64,000 nucleotides of DNA from Synechococcus sp. SynAce01 (lineage in GTDB: Bacteria > Cyanobacteriota > Cyanobacteriia > PCC-6307 > Cyanobiaceae), in NCBI RefSeq assembly GCF_001885215.1, contig NZ_CP018091.1, positions 1,302,001 to 1,366,000 of the forward strand, given 5' to 3'. A program made the position numbers and the translations under genes. Positions 9,740 to 20,249 of this stretch are shown piece by piece. The notes under the pieces are model-generated. The model saw only the letters and a list, made by a program, of their open reading frames with translations. It made no database searches and had not been told where the DNA came from. Numbering within the stretch: position 1 is the stretch's first letter; every line of letters begins with the position of its first letter.

Positions 9740-10900
9740 ATGAAGCTGGTCTGCTCCCAGAGCGAACTGAGCACCAGCCTTCAGCTGGTCAGCCGGGCGG
9801 TCGCCAGTCGTCCGACCCACCCCGTGCTCGCCAACGTGCTGCTCACCGCTGATGCCGGCACCGGCCGGCTCAGCCTCACCGGCTTCGATCTCAGCCTCGG
9901 CATCCAGACGAGCCTGCCGGCGGCGGTGGAAACCAGCGGCGCCATCACCCTGCCCTCCCGCCTGTTCGGCGAGATCGTCTCGCGGCTCTCGCCCGAAAGC
10001 CCGATCACGCTCAGCTGCGAGGAAGGCCAGGAGCAGGTGGAGCTCACCAGCCTCTCGGGCAGCTACCAGATGCGGGGCTTATCGGCCGAAGACTTTCCCG
10101 ATCTGCCGTTGCTGCAGACCGGCGCCCCGATCCGCCTCAACGTGGATGCGCTGGTGAAAGGCCTGCGCGCCACCTTGTTTGCCAGCAGCGGCGATGAGGC
10201 CAAGCAACTGCTCACCGGCGTGCACCTCGGCCTGGAGGCCCGCGGCCTGGAATGCGCCGCCACCGACGGCCATCGCCTCTCGGTGCTGCGCCTCGACAAT
10301 GCCGCCCAACCCTCTGACAACCAACCCAGCGACAGTGAGGCCAGCGAGAGCTTTGCCGTGACGGTGCCAGCCCGTTCCCTGCGCGAACTGGAGCGCCTGC
10401 TCTCCGGCCGTCAGTCGCAGGAGCCGGTGAGCCTGTATTGCGACCGGGGCCAGGTGGTGTTCCTCTGGGCCGACCAGGTGCTCACCAGCCGCAGCCTTGA
10501 TGGCACCTACCCCAACTACGGCCAGCTGATCCCCACCAGCTTCAGCCGCAGCCTGGAAGTGGATCGTCGCGGTTTCATCACCGCCTTGGAGCGGGTGGCC
10601 GTGCTCGCCGATCAACACAACAACGTGGTGAAAATCAGCAGTGATCCGGCCGCCGGCCGCCTGCAGATCAGCGCCGATGCCCAGGACGTGGGTTCGGGCG
10701 CCGAGGAATTGGCCGCCGTGGTGAGCGGGGAGGCGATCGCCATCGCCTTCAACGTCCGCTACGTGCTCGAAGGGCTCAAGGCGATGGCCGCCGAACGGGT
10801 GGAGCTGCGCTGCAATGCCCCCACCACCCCAGCCGTTCTCGTGCCGGTGGAGGATCCCGGCTACACCTATCTGGTGATGCCCGTGCAGATCCGCAGCTGA
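9740..10900 (+). CDS. dnaN: DNA polymerase III subunit beta (sliding clamp)
   Basis: The ring-shaped clamp that holds the replicative polymerase on DNA. With ATG at 9740 it begins MKLVCSQSEL and has 386 aa, the usual clamp length, containing three similar domains of about 125 residues; the typical ends of the fold are seen in the C-terminal NVRYVLEGLKAMAAERVELR and the final YLVMPVQIRS. The frame is open back to 9650 but the upstream part lacks family similarity and overlaps the oriC region. The next gene starts 4 bases after the stop, so dnaN, the PRC-barrel gene and probably purL-purF form one transcription unit leading away from the origin. Confidence 0.97.
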   Translation: MKLVCSQSELSTSLQLVSRAVASRPTHPVLANVLLTADAGTGRLSLTGFDLSLGIQTSLPAAVETSGAITLPSRLFGEIVSRLSPESPITLSCEEGQEQVELTSLSGSYQMRGLSAEDFPDLPLLQTGAPIRLNVDALVKGLRATLFASSGDEAKQLLTGVHLGLEARGLECAATDGHRLSVLRLDNAAQPSDNQPSDSEASESFAVTVPARSLRELERLLSGRQSQEPVSLYCDRGQVVFLWADQVLTSRSLDGTYPNYGQLIPTSFSRSLEVDRRGFITALERVAVLADQHNNVVKISSDPAAGRLQISADAQDVGSGAEELAAVVSGEAIAIAFNVRYVLEGLKAMAAERVELRCNAPTTPAVLVPVEDPGYTYLVMPVQIRS

Positions 10901-10904
10901 TCCC

Positions 10905-11801
10905 GTGCCCCTCCCCCAGCAGTTGCTGCTCAGTGACCTGCTGCGATTGCGGGTGCGTTGCGATCAGGGTCTGGAGCATGGCGCCGGCCTGATCGGCTGG
11001 ATGCACCCGCCGGTGCACCGGCTGCTGGGCTGGGCGAGCAAGCCTTCCGCCTTCGGTGGCCGCCGTCTGATCTGGCGGCTGAACCAGCTGCGCGGCCTCA
11101 GTGAGCTCGAAGCGATGGTGCAGGGGGAGCCAGCTGAAACCGAGCAAAGCGTTCTCGATCGCCTGCCCACCCTGTTCGACGCGGCTTTAACCGGCAGCGA
11201 TGGCAGCGTGCTCGCCACGGTGGTGGATGCGGCGGTGGAGCTGCGCACGGGCCGGATCCTGCATTACCTGGTGGCCCGCAGCGATCCCCGCCTACCGGGC
11301 AGCAGCCGCTGGCGACTGACGCCCGATCGCATCGTCGATCAGCAACCGGGCCTGGTGGCCACCGGCCTGGCCGGCCTCGACGACCTGCCGCTGGCGCGGG
11401 CCAGTGTGCGCCAGGAGCTGCTGCGCCGGTCTCGCCGCTGGAGGGATCAGATGGGCGAGGAAACCAGCCGGTTGCGTGGCCAGTTTCAGCAGGTGGGTGA
11501 TCGCTTTGAGGAGCGGCTGGAGGGCTGGCTGGAAGAGCCCCGTTGGGATGACCCCGATCCCCGCGAGCCCAGCGATTCCGCTGAACCCAGCCCCCACGGC
11601 CCCCGGGCCAGCGATCCCCTTGATGACTGGGACGAAGCCGGTTGGTTAGAGCCGGAAGCTGAACGCGAATTTGAACCCGAGCTGGAACCTGACTTCGAAC
11701 AGGATTTCGAACAGGAGCTGGAACAGGACGATCATCCGGATGCCCCCGCGGCGGCCCGGCGCAGCCACGACTCCAGTCGCGATCCCGATCCCTGGGTCTG
11801 A
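10905..11801 (+). CDS. PRC-barrel-like protein with acidic tail
   Basis: A 298-aa protein starting at GTG 10905, found between dnaN and purL as in other picocyanobacteria. It has two similar stretches that look like PRC-barrel folds: residues about 5-65 (LLLSDLLRLRV...GLIGWMHPPVHRLLGW) and 95-150 (GSVLATVVDAAVELRTGRILHYLVAR, then WRLTPDRIVD). A helical Arg-rich segment follows, and the last roughly 100 residues are a low-complexity acidic tail with repeated FEPELEP/FEQDFEQELEQ units. PRC-barrels occur in RimM and photosynthetic reaction centre H subunits and usually bind protein or RNA partners; no specific role can be given here. Confidence 0.8.
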   Translation: MPLPQQLLLSDLLRLRVRCDQGLEHGAGLIGWMHPPVHRLLGWASKPSAFGGRRLIWRLNQLRGLSELEAMVQGEPAETEQSVLDRLPTLFDAALTGSDGSVLATVVDAAVELRTGRILHYLVARSDPRLPGSSRWRLTPDRIVDQQPGLVATGLAGLDDLPLARASVRQELLRRSRRWRDQMGEETSRLRGQFQQVGDRFEERLEGWLEEPRWDDPDPREPSDSAEPSPHGPRASDPLDDWDEAGWLEPEAEREFEPELEPDFEQDFEQELEQDDHPDAPAAARRSHDSSRDPDPWV

Positions 11802-11849
11802 GGGCCGGATCGCCCTCCGTCAGACTGAACTCCTGTCGTCGGCCTTGCC

Positions 11850-14243
11850 GTGGTTGCTTCCTCGCCTTTTTCGGTGGCCGATGCCCTGCGGCGCGAAGGG
11901 CTCTCCCAGGCCGATTACGAGGAGATCGTGCGGCGGCTGGGCCGGGAGCCGAACCGGGCTGAGCTGGGCATGTTCGGGGTGATGTGGTCGGAGCACTGCT
12001 GCTACCGCAACTCCAGGCCCCTGCTGAGCGGTTTTCCCACCACCGGGCCCCGGGTGCTGGTGGGGCCAGGCGAGAACGCCGGTGTGGTGGATCTGGGCGA
12101 GGGCCAGCGGCTTGCCTTCAAGATCGAGAGCCATAACCACCCCTCGGCGGTGGAGCCGTTCCAGGGGGCGGCCACCGGCGTGGGCGGCATCCTGCGCGAC
12201 ATCTTCACCATGGGCGCCCGACCGATTGCCCTGCTCAATGCCCTCCGTTTTGGCCCCCTCGACGACCCCCGCAACGTTGGCCTGATCGAGGGCGTGGTGG
12301 CCGGCATCGCCCACTACGGCAATTGCGTTGGCGTACCCACCGTGGGCGGAGAAGTGGCCTTCGATCCCAGCTACAGCGGCAACCCCTTGGTGAACGCCAT
12401 GGCCCTGGGGCTGATGGAAACCGAGGAGATCGTCTGCTCGGGGGCGGCCGGGGTCGGCAATCCGGTGGTCTATGTGGGCAGCACCACCGGCCGCGATGGC
12501 ATGGGCGGGGCCAGCTTTGCCTCGGCCGAGCTCAGCGCCGCCTCTCTCGACGATCGCCCCGCCGTGCAGGTGGGTGATCCCTTCCTCGAGAAGGGTTTGA
12601 TTGAGGCCTGCCTGGAGGCTTTCAAGAGCGGGGATGTGGTGGCCGCCCAGGACATGGGCGCCGCCGGGCTCACCTGCAGTTGTTCGGAGATGGCGGCCAA
12701 GGGTGGCCTGGGGATCGAGCTGGATCTCGATTTGGTGCCGGCGCGAGAAACGGGAATGACGGCCTACGAGTTCCTGCTCTCGGAATCCCAGGAGCGCATG
12801 CTGTTCGTGGTGAAACCAGGCCGCGAGGAGGCGCTGATGGCGCGCTTTCGCCGCTGGGGCCTGCAGGCTGCCGTGGTGGGACGGGTGCTGGAAGAGAACG
12901 TGGTGCGGGTGCTGCAACACGGTGCGGTGGCGGCCGAGGTGCCAGCCAATGCCTTGGCCGATGACACCCCGATCAACCACCATGAATTGCTCGCTGAGCC
13001 ACCGGCGGAGATCCAGCGCCACTGGCAATGGCGGGAAGGCAGCCTGCCGCCGGCGCTGCGCGAAGGCATCACCCCCGCTAGCGGCCAGCTCCTGCCGTGG
13101 GGCGCGGTTCTCAAGGCATTGCTGGATGACCCCACCATCGCCAGCAAGCGCTGGGTTTACCGCCAGTACGACCAGCAGGTGCAGGCCAACACGGTGCTGT
13201 TGCCGGGTGGCGCTGATGCGGCGGTGCTGCGGCTGCGGCCCCAGGACGGGGAAGGGGCGCTTCAGGCCTCCAGCCGGGGCGTGGCCGCCACGGTGGATTG
13301 CCCCAACCGCTGGGTGGCGCTCGATCCGCAGCGCGGTGCGATCGCGGCGGTGGCAGAGGCGGCCCGCAACCTCAGTTGCGTCGGCGCCGAGCCGCTGGCT
13401 GTCACCGACAACCTCAATTTCCCTTCACCGGAAACACCCACCGGCTACTGGCAGCTGGCGATGGCCTGTCGGGGGATCTCCGAGGCCTGCACGGCCCTGG
13501 CCACGCCGGTCACCGGCGGCAATGTCTCCCTCTACAACGAAACGCGCCGGCCCGATGGCGGCCTCCAGCCGATCCAGCCCACGCCGGTGGTGGGCATGGT
13601 GGGTTTGGTTCACGACCTCACCCGGGTGACGGGCCTGGCCTGGAAGCAGGCCGGCGACACGATCTGGCTGCTGGGCGTGCCGCTGGAAACCGGCCCGGAC
13701 AACCAGGCCAAGCAAGCCTCCGAGGATCGACTCGGGCTGGCCGGCAGCAGTTACCTCGAGCGGATCCATGGACGGGTCACGGGCCGCCCGCCCCGCACCG
13801 ATCTGGCCCTGGAGTGCCGCGTGCAGGCCTTGCTGCGCGAAGCGATCAGCCAGGGCCTGCTGGCCTCCGCCCACGACCTCAGCGACGGCGGCCTGGCGGT
13901 GGCCGCGGCCGAGTGCTGCATCGCCTCGGGCCTGGGGGCCGAGCTGGCCTTGCCGACTGGCGACTGCCGCCTGGATCGGCTCCTGTTCGCCGAAGGCGGT
14001 GCCCGGGTGCTGGTGAGTGTGTCGCCGGCGCGGCTGCCGCAGTGGCAGGCGCTGCTGGCCTCCAAGCTGCCGGAAGCTGAACCCGGCCAGCCGGCGTTTC
14101 CCGCCCAACCGCTCGGCCAGGTGGCCGCCGATGGCCGGCTGCAGATCAGCGCTGGCGGCGCGGCGCTGCTGGGCGAGCAGGTGGACGACCTGGCCGAGAT
14201 CTATGAGCAGGCCTTGCCCAGTCGTCTGGCTGCCACGGCCTGA
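11850..14243 (+). CDS. purL: Phosphoribosylformylglycinamidine synthase, large subunit
   Basis: Catalyses the ATP- and glutamine-dependent amidation of FGAR in purine synthesis; works with separate PurS and PurQ proteins. The 797-aa length is that of the small, multi-subunit PurL type. Visible motifs: [15 protein letters not shown] near residues 40-55, the substrate and metal segment [21 protein letters not shown] (around residue 100), and in the second half SDNLNF-like [11 protein letters not shown] and the [12 protein letters not shown] motif. The start is GTG 11850, 48 bases after the PRC-barrel gene. purF follows 23 bases downstream. Confidence 0.96.
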   Translation: MVASSPFSVADALRREGLSQADYEEIVRRLGREPNRAELGMFGVMWSEHCCYRNSRPLLSGFPTTGPRVLVGPGENAGVVDLGEGQRLAFKIESHNHPSAVEPFQGAATGVGGILRDIFTMGARPIALLNALRFGPLDDPRNVGLIEGVVAGIAHYGNCVGVPTVGGEVAFDPSYSGNPLVNAMALGLMETEEIVCSGAAGVGNPVVYVGSTTGRDGMGGASFASAELSAASLDDRPAVQVGDPFLEKGLIEACLEAFKSGDVVAAQDMGAAGLTCSCSEMAAKGGLGIELDLDLVPARETGMTAYEFLLSESQERMLFVVKPGREEALMARFRRWGLQAAVVGRVLEENVVRVLQHGAVAAEVPANALADDTPINHHELLAEPPAEIQRHWQWREGSLPPALREGITPASGQLLPWGAVLKALLDDPTIASKRWVYRQYDQQVQANTVLLPGGADAAVLRLRPQDGEGALQASSRGVAATVDCPNRWVALDPQRGAIAAVAEAARNLSCVGAEPLAVTDNLNFPSPETPTGYWQLAMACRGISEACTALATPVTGGNVSLYNETRRPDGGLQPIQPTPVVGMVGLVHDLTRVTGLAWKQAGDTIWLLGVPLETGPDNQAKQASEDRLGLAGSSYLERIHGRVTGRPPRTDLALECRVQALLREAISQGLLASAHDLSDGGLAVAAAECCIASGLGAELALPTGDCRLDRLLFAEGGARVLVSVSPARLPQWQALLASKLPEAEPGQPAFPAQPLGQVAADGRLQISAGGAALLGEQVDDLAEIYEQALPSRLAATA

Positions 14244-14266
14244 GGCACAATGCAAGCAGCACTTTC

Positions 14267-15787
<1,521 letters not shown>

Positions 15788-15834
15788 AACAACCACACCC
15801 GTTTAGATCAACCACTTCGACGAGAAGCATCGAC

Positions 15835-16494
15835 CTGGAAAACGGTTCCGATCAAGGGTTTCTGCTCACAGCCGATGACGGTATCTGCCGCTGTTGGTGG
15901 GGCGCCAGGCACCCTGACTATCGCCACTACCACGACCACGAATGGGGCCACCCCACCCGTGACGACCAACGCTTGTTCGAAAAGATCTGCCTGGAGGGCT
16001 TTCAATCGGGCCTCTCCTGGCTCACCATCCTGCGCAAACGCGAGAATTTCCGCGAGGCCTTCGATGGCTTCGACTTCACCAGGATCGCCGCCTACAACGA
16101 CGGCCCGGCCGTGGCCCGTCTGCTCGGCAATGCGGGCATCATCCGCCACCGCGGCAAGATCAAGGCCACCATCCACAACGCCCGCCGCGCCCTGGAGCTG
16201 GTGGAGGCCTACGGCAGCCTGGCCGCCTACCTCTGGCAGTGGGAGCCGCCTGGTCGGGAGCCCGATCTCGGCAGCGCGCCCGCCCATTCCCCCCTTTCCA
16301 GCAGCACCCGCACGTCCAAGGCCCTGAGTGCCGACCTCAAGGCACGGGGCTGGATGTTCGTTGGCCCGACCACGGCCTATGCCCTGATGCAGGCCTGTGG
16401 ACTGGTGAATGATCACCTGGAGGGATGCGCCAGCTTTGCCGCCGTTGAGGAGCTGCGGGCTGGCTTTGTGCGGCCGGCTTCCTGCCGTCTCTGA
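15835..16494 (+). CDS. tag: DNA-3-methyladenine glycosylase I, start codon unclear
   Basis: Base-excision repair enzyme that removes 3-methyladenine. Family features: a cysteine-tryptophan N-terminus CRCWW followed by YHDHEWGHPTRDD (zinc histidine), the core CLEGFQSGLSWLTILRKRENFREAF, IIRHRGKIKATI, and the C-terminal MQACGLVNDHLEGC that supplies the other zinc ligands. The frame is open from 15730, but no ATG, GTG or TTG occurs before the essential N-terminus: the first TTG is at 15973, too late. I give CTG 15835 as start; ATC 15829, one base from ATG, is the other candidate. The protein would be about 219 aa. It ends 14 bases before the duplicated target site of the IS element. Confidence 0.8.
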   Translation: MENGSDQGFLLTADDGICRCWWGARHPDYRHYHDHEWGHPTRDDQRLFEKICLEGFQSGLSWLTILRKRENFREAFDGFDFTRIAAYNDGPAVARLLGNAGIIRHRGKIKATIHNARRALELVEAYGSLAAYLWQWEPPGREPDLGSAPAHSPLSSSTRTSKALSADLKARGWMFVGPTTAYALMQACGLVNDHLEGCASFAAVEELRAGFVRPASCRL

Positions 16495-16508
16495 CTGAAC
16501 CGCTGCTG

Positions 16509-16514
16509 GTTAAG
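16509..16514. repeat. Target-site duplication GTTAAG, left copy
   Basis: The hexamer GTTAAG lies immediately outside the left inverted end of the IS481 element and is repeated exactly at 17560-17565 just outside the right end. This is what a 6-bp duplication on insertion would leave. Confidence 0.85.
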
Positions 16515-17559
16515 TGTGCTTTCTCACCAGGTCATTCAGCGATCAGCAGCCGCTGGAGGCATTGCTGAGGAGTGAGGCCACCGAGAGCCATGTGGCACCT
16601 GCTGCCGTTATAGATCCCCAGATAGCGGGGTAGCCAGCGGTTGCGTTCATCCGATGTTTGGTAGGCGATCACATAGGCCCATTCCGACAAGATGGTTTTG
16701 ATGAACCGTTCGGCCTTGCCGTTGGTCTGCGGGGTGTAGGGCTTGGTGCGGATGGGTTTCAGATCCAGAGCCCGACAGGCTTTTCGCCAGTCATCCGAGC
16801 GATAGGAGGGGCCGTTGTCCGAGAGGATCCGGCGACAGGTGATCCCCTGTTCAGAAAACCATCCGACGGCACGGGCCAGGAAGCCAACGGTTGTCGCCTT
16901 CTGCTCGTCTGCGAGCACCTCGACGTAAGCCAGGCGGGTGGCGTCGTCGATCGCGACATGTACCTTCTCGTAGCCGGCACCTCGGGAGGAGCCTTGACGA
17001 CGGTCGCCGGTGATGCGGTGGCCGACCCGCTCAAACCTGGCCAGCTGTTTGATGTCGACATGGATCATGTCCCCGGGGCGCTCCCACTGGTAGCGACGAA
17101 CAAGACGTTTGGGGTCAAGGTTCTTCAGGCGTCCCAGGCCCAGGCCCTTCATGAGCCGACCAACGGTGGAGAGGGGCGCACAGAGAGCCCTGGCGATGCG
17201 GCGGAGCGTGCAGCGCTGGTGCCGCAGGTCTACAGCCTGCTGGAGTTGCTGCGGATCGAGCGTCCGCCGCTGGCTGCGGCGAACACTCCGTCGATCCGCC
17301 AGTGCCGCTACGCCGCCTGCTCGAAACCTGGAGAGCCACTTGTAGGCCGTACGCAGGCTGATCCCGGCTTGTGCTGCAAGGGCTTTGAGTGGCACGCCTT
17401 CATCGAGATGCCGGCGGATGAGCCGTTCCCGACTGATGGGTGTCAGTCGGGCCAGAGGGTGGCTATGCATGGTGTGTGAGGTCTTGGGACGGTGGTGACA
17501 CTCCGACCCTGGCGACCTCACACCCCCTTGTCAGCTGAACAACGTGGTGGGACTACACA
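16515..17559 (-). mobile_element. Complete IS481-family insertion sequence, 1045 bp
   Basis: The left end starts TGTGCTTTCTCACCAG and the right end, read on the other strand, starts TGTGTAGTCCCACCAC; over the first 26 bases they match at 19 positions, forming terminal inverted repeats. GTTAAG flanks the element on both sides. One transposase gene on the minus strand fills the element. The TGT...ACA ends are usual for IS481. It sits in the short gap between the converging genes tag and the sugar kinase-like gene and breaks no reading frame. Confidence 0.9.
16532..17470 (-). CDS. IS481-family transposase
   Basis: A DDE transposase of 312 aa when started at ATG 17470 (MHSHPLARLTPIS); the frame is open to 17521 but that extra part runs towards the inverted end. 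An N-terminal helix-turn-helix (VPLKALAAQAGISLRTAYKWLSRFRAGG) is followed by an rve catalytic core: first Asp in GDMIHVDIKQL, second in RRILSDNGPSY, and Glu in TNGKAERFIKTI. The C-terminus YNGSRCHMALGGLTPQQCL is typical of the family. No frameshift or stop is seen, so the element may still be active. Confidence 0.92.
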   Translation of the reverse strand: MHSHPLARLTPISRERLIRRHLDEGVPLKALAAQAGISLRTAYKWLSRFRAGGVAALADRRSVRRSQRRTLDPQQLQQAVDLRHQRCTLRRIARALCAPLSTVGRLMKGLGLGRLKNLDPKRLVRRYQWERPGDMIHVDIKQLARFERVGHRITGDRRQGSSRGAGYEKVHVAIDDATRLAYVEVLADEQKATTVGFLARAVGWFSEQGITCRRILSDNGPSYRSDDWRKACRALDLKPIRTKPYTPQTNGKAERFIKTILSEWAYVIAYQTSDERNRWLPRYLGIYNGSRCHMALGGLTPQQCLQRLLIAE

Positions 17560-17565
17560 GTTAAG
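17560..17565. repeat. Target-site duplication GTTAAG, right copy
   Basis: Exact repeat of the hexamer at 16509-16514, directly next to the right inverted end of the IS481 element. Confidence 0.85.
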
Positions 17566-17589
17566 CCCCATGGATCGATCTGCTGCTGA

Positions 17590-19050
17590 TCAGGGCGGCA
17601 AGTCATCGAAACCTTGCATGCGCCGCCAGGCCTGGCGCAGGGTGCCGGCTGTGCCGAGGTTGCCCGGAAAGGTGAGCAGGGGCAGGGCGGGGAAGAGCGG
17701 GTGATCGGCTGGCAGCCGCAGCAGTGACAGCCCTGGCAGCAATTGACCCTCCAGCCGCACCGTGCCCAGGTCGAGGCCGGAGCTCAGGAGCGTCTGGCTG
17801 GTGGTTCCTCCTTTGCTGATCAGATAGCTCAGCTCGACGGGGAGCCGGGCGGCCAGGCGGGCGATCTGAAGCGCCAGAGCCCGGCCCAGCCGTTGGCGTT
17901 CCTCGGCGTCGTGGCAAATAGCCTCCCCCCGGCTGGTGAAAAGCACCGGCGTGCGGCCAGCGGCGATGACGTTGGCCATCACTTCAGCAAGCTCAAGTTC
18001 CAATTCCAGCTCAAGTTCCAGGTCCCGATCCAACTCCAGATCCCGCTCTTGCTCGCCACCGAGGCTTTCCGCGCTGGCCGTGTGCGCCTTGCGCAACGCT
18101 GCAAGCACCCGCGTCACCGGCAGCTCCACGCCCAAACAAGCCGGCTCCAGCAGCAGCTCCTGCAGTTGCCGGTTGCTGAGCGGCACCCAGGAGCCCACTA
18201 GCACGGCACCCGGTGCTCCACTGCGGCGCAGCTGGGCCAGGGCCGCGGGCTCCAGCGGTTGAGGTGGCAGGTTTGCCAGGCCATTCAGCAGGCTGGCCGC
18301 CGATTGCAGTAGCAAGCGCCGCGGCCGCGGCCCCTCCCGGCCAGGCAACGGCACCGGCCGCACCACCTGGCGCAGCGCCGCCCCCAGGGCCCTGAGCTGC
18401 TCAGGCTTCTCCGCATCCACCACCAGCAGCGGGTTGCCGGCCAAGGCCGCCAGTCGGGCGCTGAGCCCAATGGCGTTCGCGGGCTCCAGTTCCGCCAGGC
18501 CGATCCTGCCCACCTGGGCCGCCTTCCGCCTTCCGCCACTCTTGGCTTCCGCCCAGTCGGGCAGAAAGCTGGTGGCGTAGCTGAAGCGGCTGTCGGCGGC
18601 AAAGGGGGAGTGGTGCACCGGTTCACCGTGCAGCAGGTGCACCCCCTCCACCGTGGTGCGTCCGCCCTCCACGAAGGCCGGAACCAGCAAGGTGGCATCG
18701 AAGGGGCCGAGCTCCTGCTCGATCACCTCCACCTCCAGCGGGAAGTGACCCCGCAGGGTGGAGTCACCGCGGCTCACCAGCAGCCACTGCTCCAGACCGG
18801 CTTCGGCCAGGGCCGGTTTCAGGGCCCGGCAGATCTGGCGCACCCGGGCCGCCGCCGCCGCCGGGCCCAGGGCGCGGGTGTCGGCCAGCAGGAAGACCAG
18901 GGGGGAGGGATCCCGCAGGCCGGCCAGCAGGGTCGGCCGATCCCAGCGCAACAGCAGCGGGCAGCTGTGCACCGTCTGCGAACCGGTGGGATCGTCGTCG
19001 ATCACGACAATCTTCAGGGCCGGCACTCCATTCGCTACTCCATGCGCCAT
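17590..19050 (-). CDS. Four-carbon acid sugar kinase family protein (DUF1537 type)
   Basis: A 486-aa protein with the family start VVIDDDPTGSQTVHSCPLLLRW (substrate Asp residues), the VSRGDSTLRGHFPLEVEVI motif, LVPAFVEGGRTT, and the C-terminal nucleotide-binding end LISKGGTTSQTLL...LLTFPGNLGTAGTL. These kinases phosphorylate four-carbon acid sugars such as threonate or 3-oxo-tetronate; the cyanobacterial substrate is not known. The linker between the two domains (about residues 340-370) contains a run of alternating Glu-Leu and Asp-Leu residues coded by imperfect hexanucleotide repeats at 17988-18054, unusual for the family. It is divergent from glcE with only 14 bases between start codons, so their promoters must lie inside each other's coding region or overlap tightly. 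Confidence 0.85.
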   Translation of the reverse strand: MAHGVANGVPALKIVVIDDDPTGSQTVHSCPLLLRWDRPTLLAGLRDPSPLVFLLADTRALGPAAAAARVRQICRALKPALAEAGLEQWLLVSRGDSTLRGHFPLEVEVIEQELGPFDATLLVPAFVEGGRTTVEGVHLLHGEPVHHSPFAADSRFSYATSFLPDWAEAKSGGRRKAAQVGRIGLAELEPANAIGLSARLAALAGNPLLVVDAEKPEQLRALGAALRQVVRPVPLPGREGPRPRRLLLQSAASLLNGLANLPPQPLEPAALAQLRRSGAPGAVLVGSWVPLSNRQLQELLLEPACLGVELPVTRVLAALRKAHTASAESLGGEQERDLELDRDLELELELELELAEVMANVIAAGRTPVLFTSRGEAICHDAEERQRLGRALALQIARLAARLPVELSYLISKGGTTSQTLLSSGLDLGTVRLEGQLLPGLSLLRLPADHPLFPALPLLTFPGNLGTAGTLRQAWRRMQGFDDLPP

Positions 19051-19064
19051 GGCACCATCGTGCC

Positions 19065-20249
19065 GTGATCACGCCTGAGCCCCACGAACTGAGCGAGCTG
19101 GTGCGGCAGCTGCATGGCCAGGCGACCCCCTGGCTGCCGGCTGGCTTCGGCAGCCGCCTGGGCTGGGGACCCGCCGTGCAGGACACGGCCACCGTTGTCA
19201 GCTGCCAGCGCCTCAACCGCATCCTCGACCACGCCGTCGGTGACTTCACCGTGACCGTCGAAGCCGGCACACCGCTGCGCCAGCTGCAGGAAACGCTCTG
19301 GAGCCACGGGCAGTGGCTGGCGATCGACTGGCCCTGGGGCAGTGAGGCCGATGGCTCGGGGGCCGGCTCGGTCGGCGGCCTGGTGGCCCGCGGCCTGGCC
19401 GGTGGGCTCTGCCATCGCTACCTCGGTGTGCGCGATCAACTGATCGGCATCGGCCTGATGCGAACCGATGGGGTCGCGGCACGGGCCGGCGGAAAGGTGG
19501 TCAAGAATGTGGCCGGCTACGACCTGATGCGGCTGTTCACCGGCAGCTGGGGGTCCCTCGGCCTGATCACCGAACTGACCCTGCGCACCACCCCGATGCC
19601 CCCCCAGCGGCGGGGCCTGCTGCTGCAGGGACCGCTCGAAGCCCTCGATGGCCTGCGCCGCTGGCTGCTGCGCTCCAGCCTCACGCCGGAGTTGATCGAC
19701 TGGTGGAGCCCGGCCCTGAGCCTGCGGGCGGCCCGTGAGCCGAAGAATGCTTTGTTGCTCAGCCTGGCCAGCGTCAGCGCCGAGGCCCTTGCCGACCAGA
19801 GCACGGAGATCCAGGGCCGGGCCGAGGCGCTGGGCCTGCACGGCCAGCGCCTCGATCCCGAACGGCTCGAAGCCTTGCGGGCCGTGGCCCTCGGCGAGCG
19901 CAGCGCCCAGGGTTGGCTGCTGCGCCTCGGGCTGTTGCCCAGCCATGCCAGCGAGCTGCTGGCCGACCGCGCCCTGCGCGATCTTCCGCTGGTGCTGGGC
20001 GCCGGCAGTGGCCTCGGTTACGCCTGGGCCACCGCCGAAGCCCTGCCCGCCTACCGGGTGGAGGAGCTGCGCCGGCTCTGCTGCCGGCACGGCGGCTACC
20101 TGACCGTGCTGCAACAACCGCAGTCCACGGCAGTGCCCGCCTGGAGCGATGCCCCCTCACGCGCCCTGATTGAAGCGGTGAAGCGGGAGTTCGATCCGAA
20201 GCAGCAGCTGGCCCGCGGCCGCCTGCCCGGGGTGCTCAAAGCAGCCTGA
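19065..20249 (+). CDS. glcE: FAD-binding oxidoreductase, glycolate oxidase GlcE-like subunit
   Basis: A 394-aa flavoprotein of the vanillyl-alcohol-oxidase/PCMH fold. GlcE is one FAD subunit of glycolate dehydrogenase (with GlcD and GlcF), important in photorespiration. The FAD-binding N-terminal half shows VEAGTPLRQLQETL, GSGAGSVGGLVARGLAGG (the Gly-rich pyrophosphate loop, about residues 100-115), YLGVRDQLIG and AGGKVVKNVAGYDLMRLFTGSWGSLGLITELTLR. The C-terminus has LKREFDP-like VKREFDPKQQLARGRLPG, as in GlcE. Start is GTG 19065. GlcD and GlcF are not in the window. The 3' end overlaps the converging epimerase gene by 14 bases. Confidence 0.87.
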   Translation: MITPEPHELSELVRQLHGQATPWLPAGFGSRLGWGPAVQDTATVVSCQRLNRILDHAVGDFTVTVEAGTPLRQLQETLWSHGQWLAIDWPWGSEADGSGAGSVGGLVARGLAGGLCHRYLGVRDQLIGIGLMRTDGVAARAGGKVVKNVAGYDLMRLFTGSWGSLGLITELTLRTTPMPPQRRGLLLQGPLEALDGLRRWLLRSSLTPELIDWWSPALSLRAAREPKNALLLSLASVSAEALADQSTEIQGRAEALGLHGQRLDPERLEALRAVALGERSAQGWLLRLGLLPSHASELLADRALRDLPLVLGAGSGLGYAWATAEALPAYRVEELRRLCCRHGGYLTVLQQPQSTAVPAWSDAPSRALIEAVKREFDPKQQLARGRLPGVLKAA

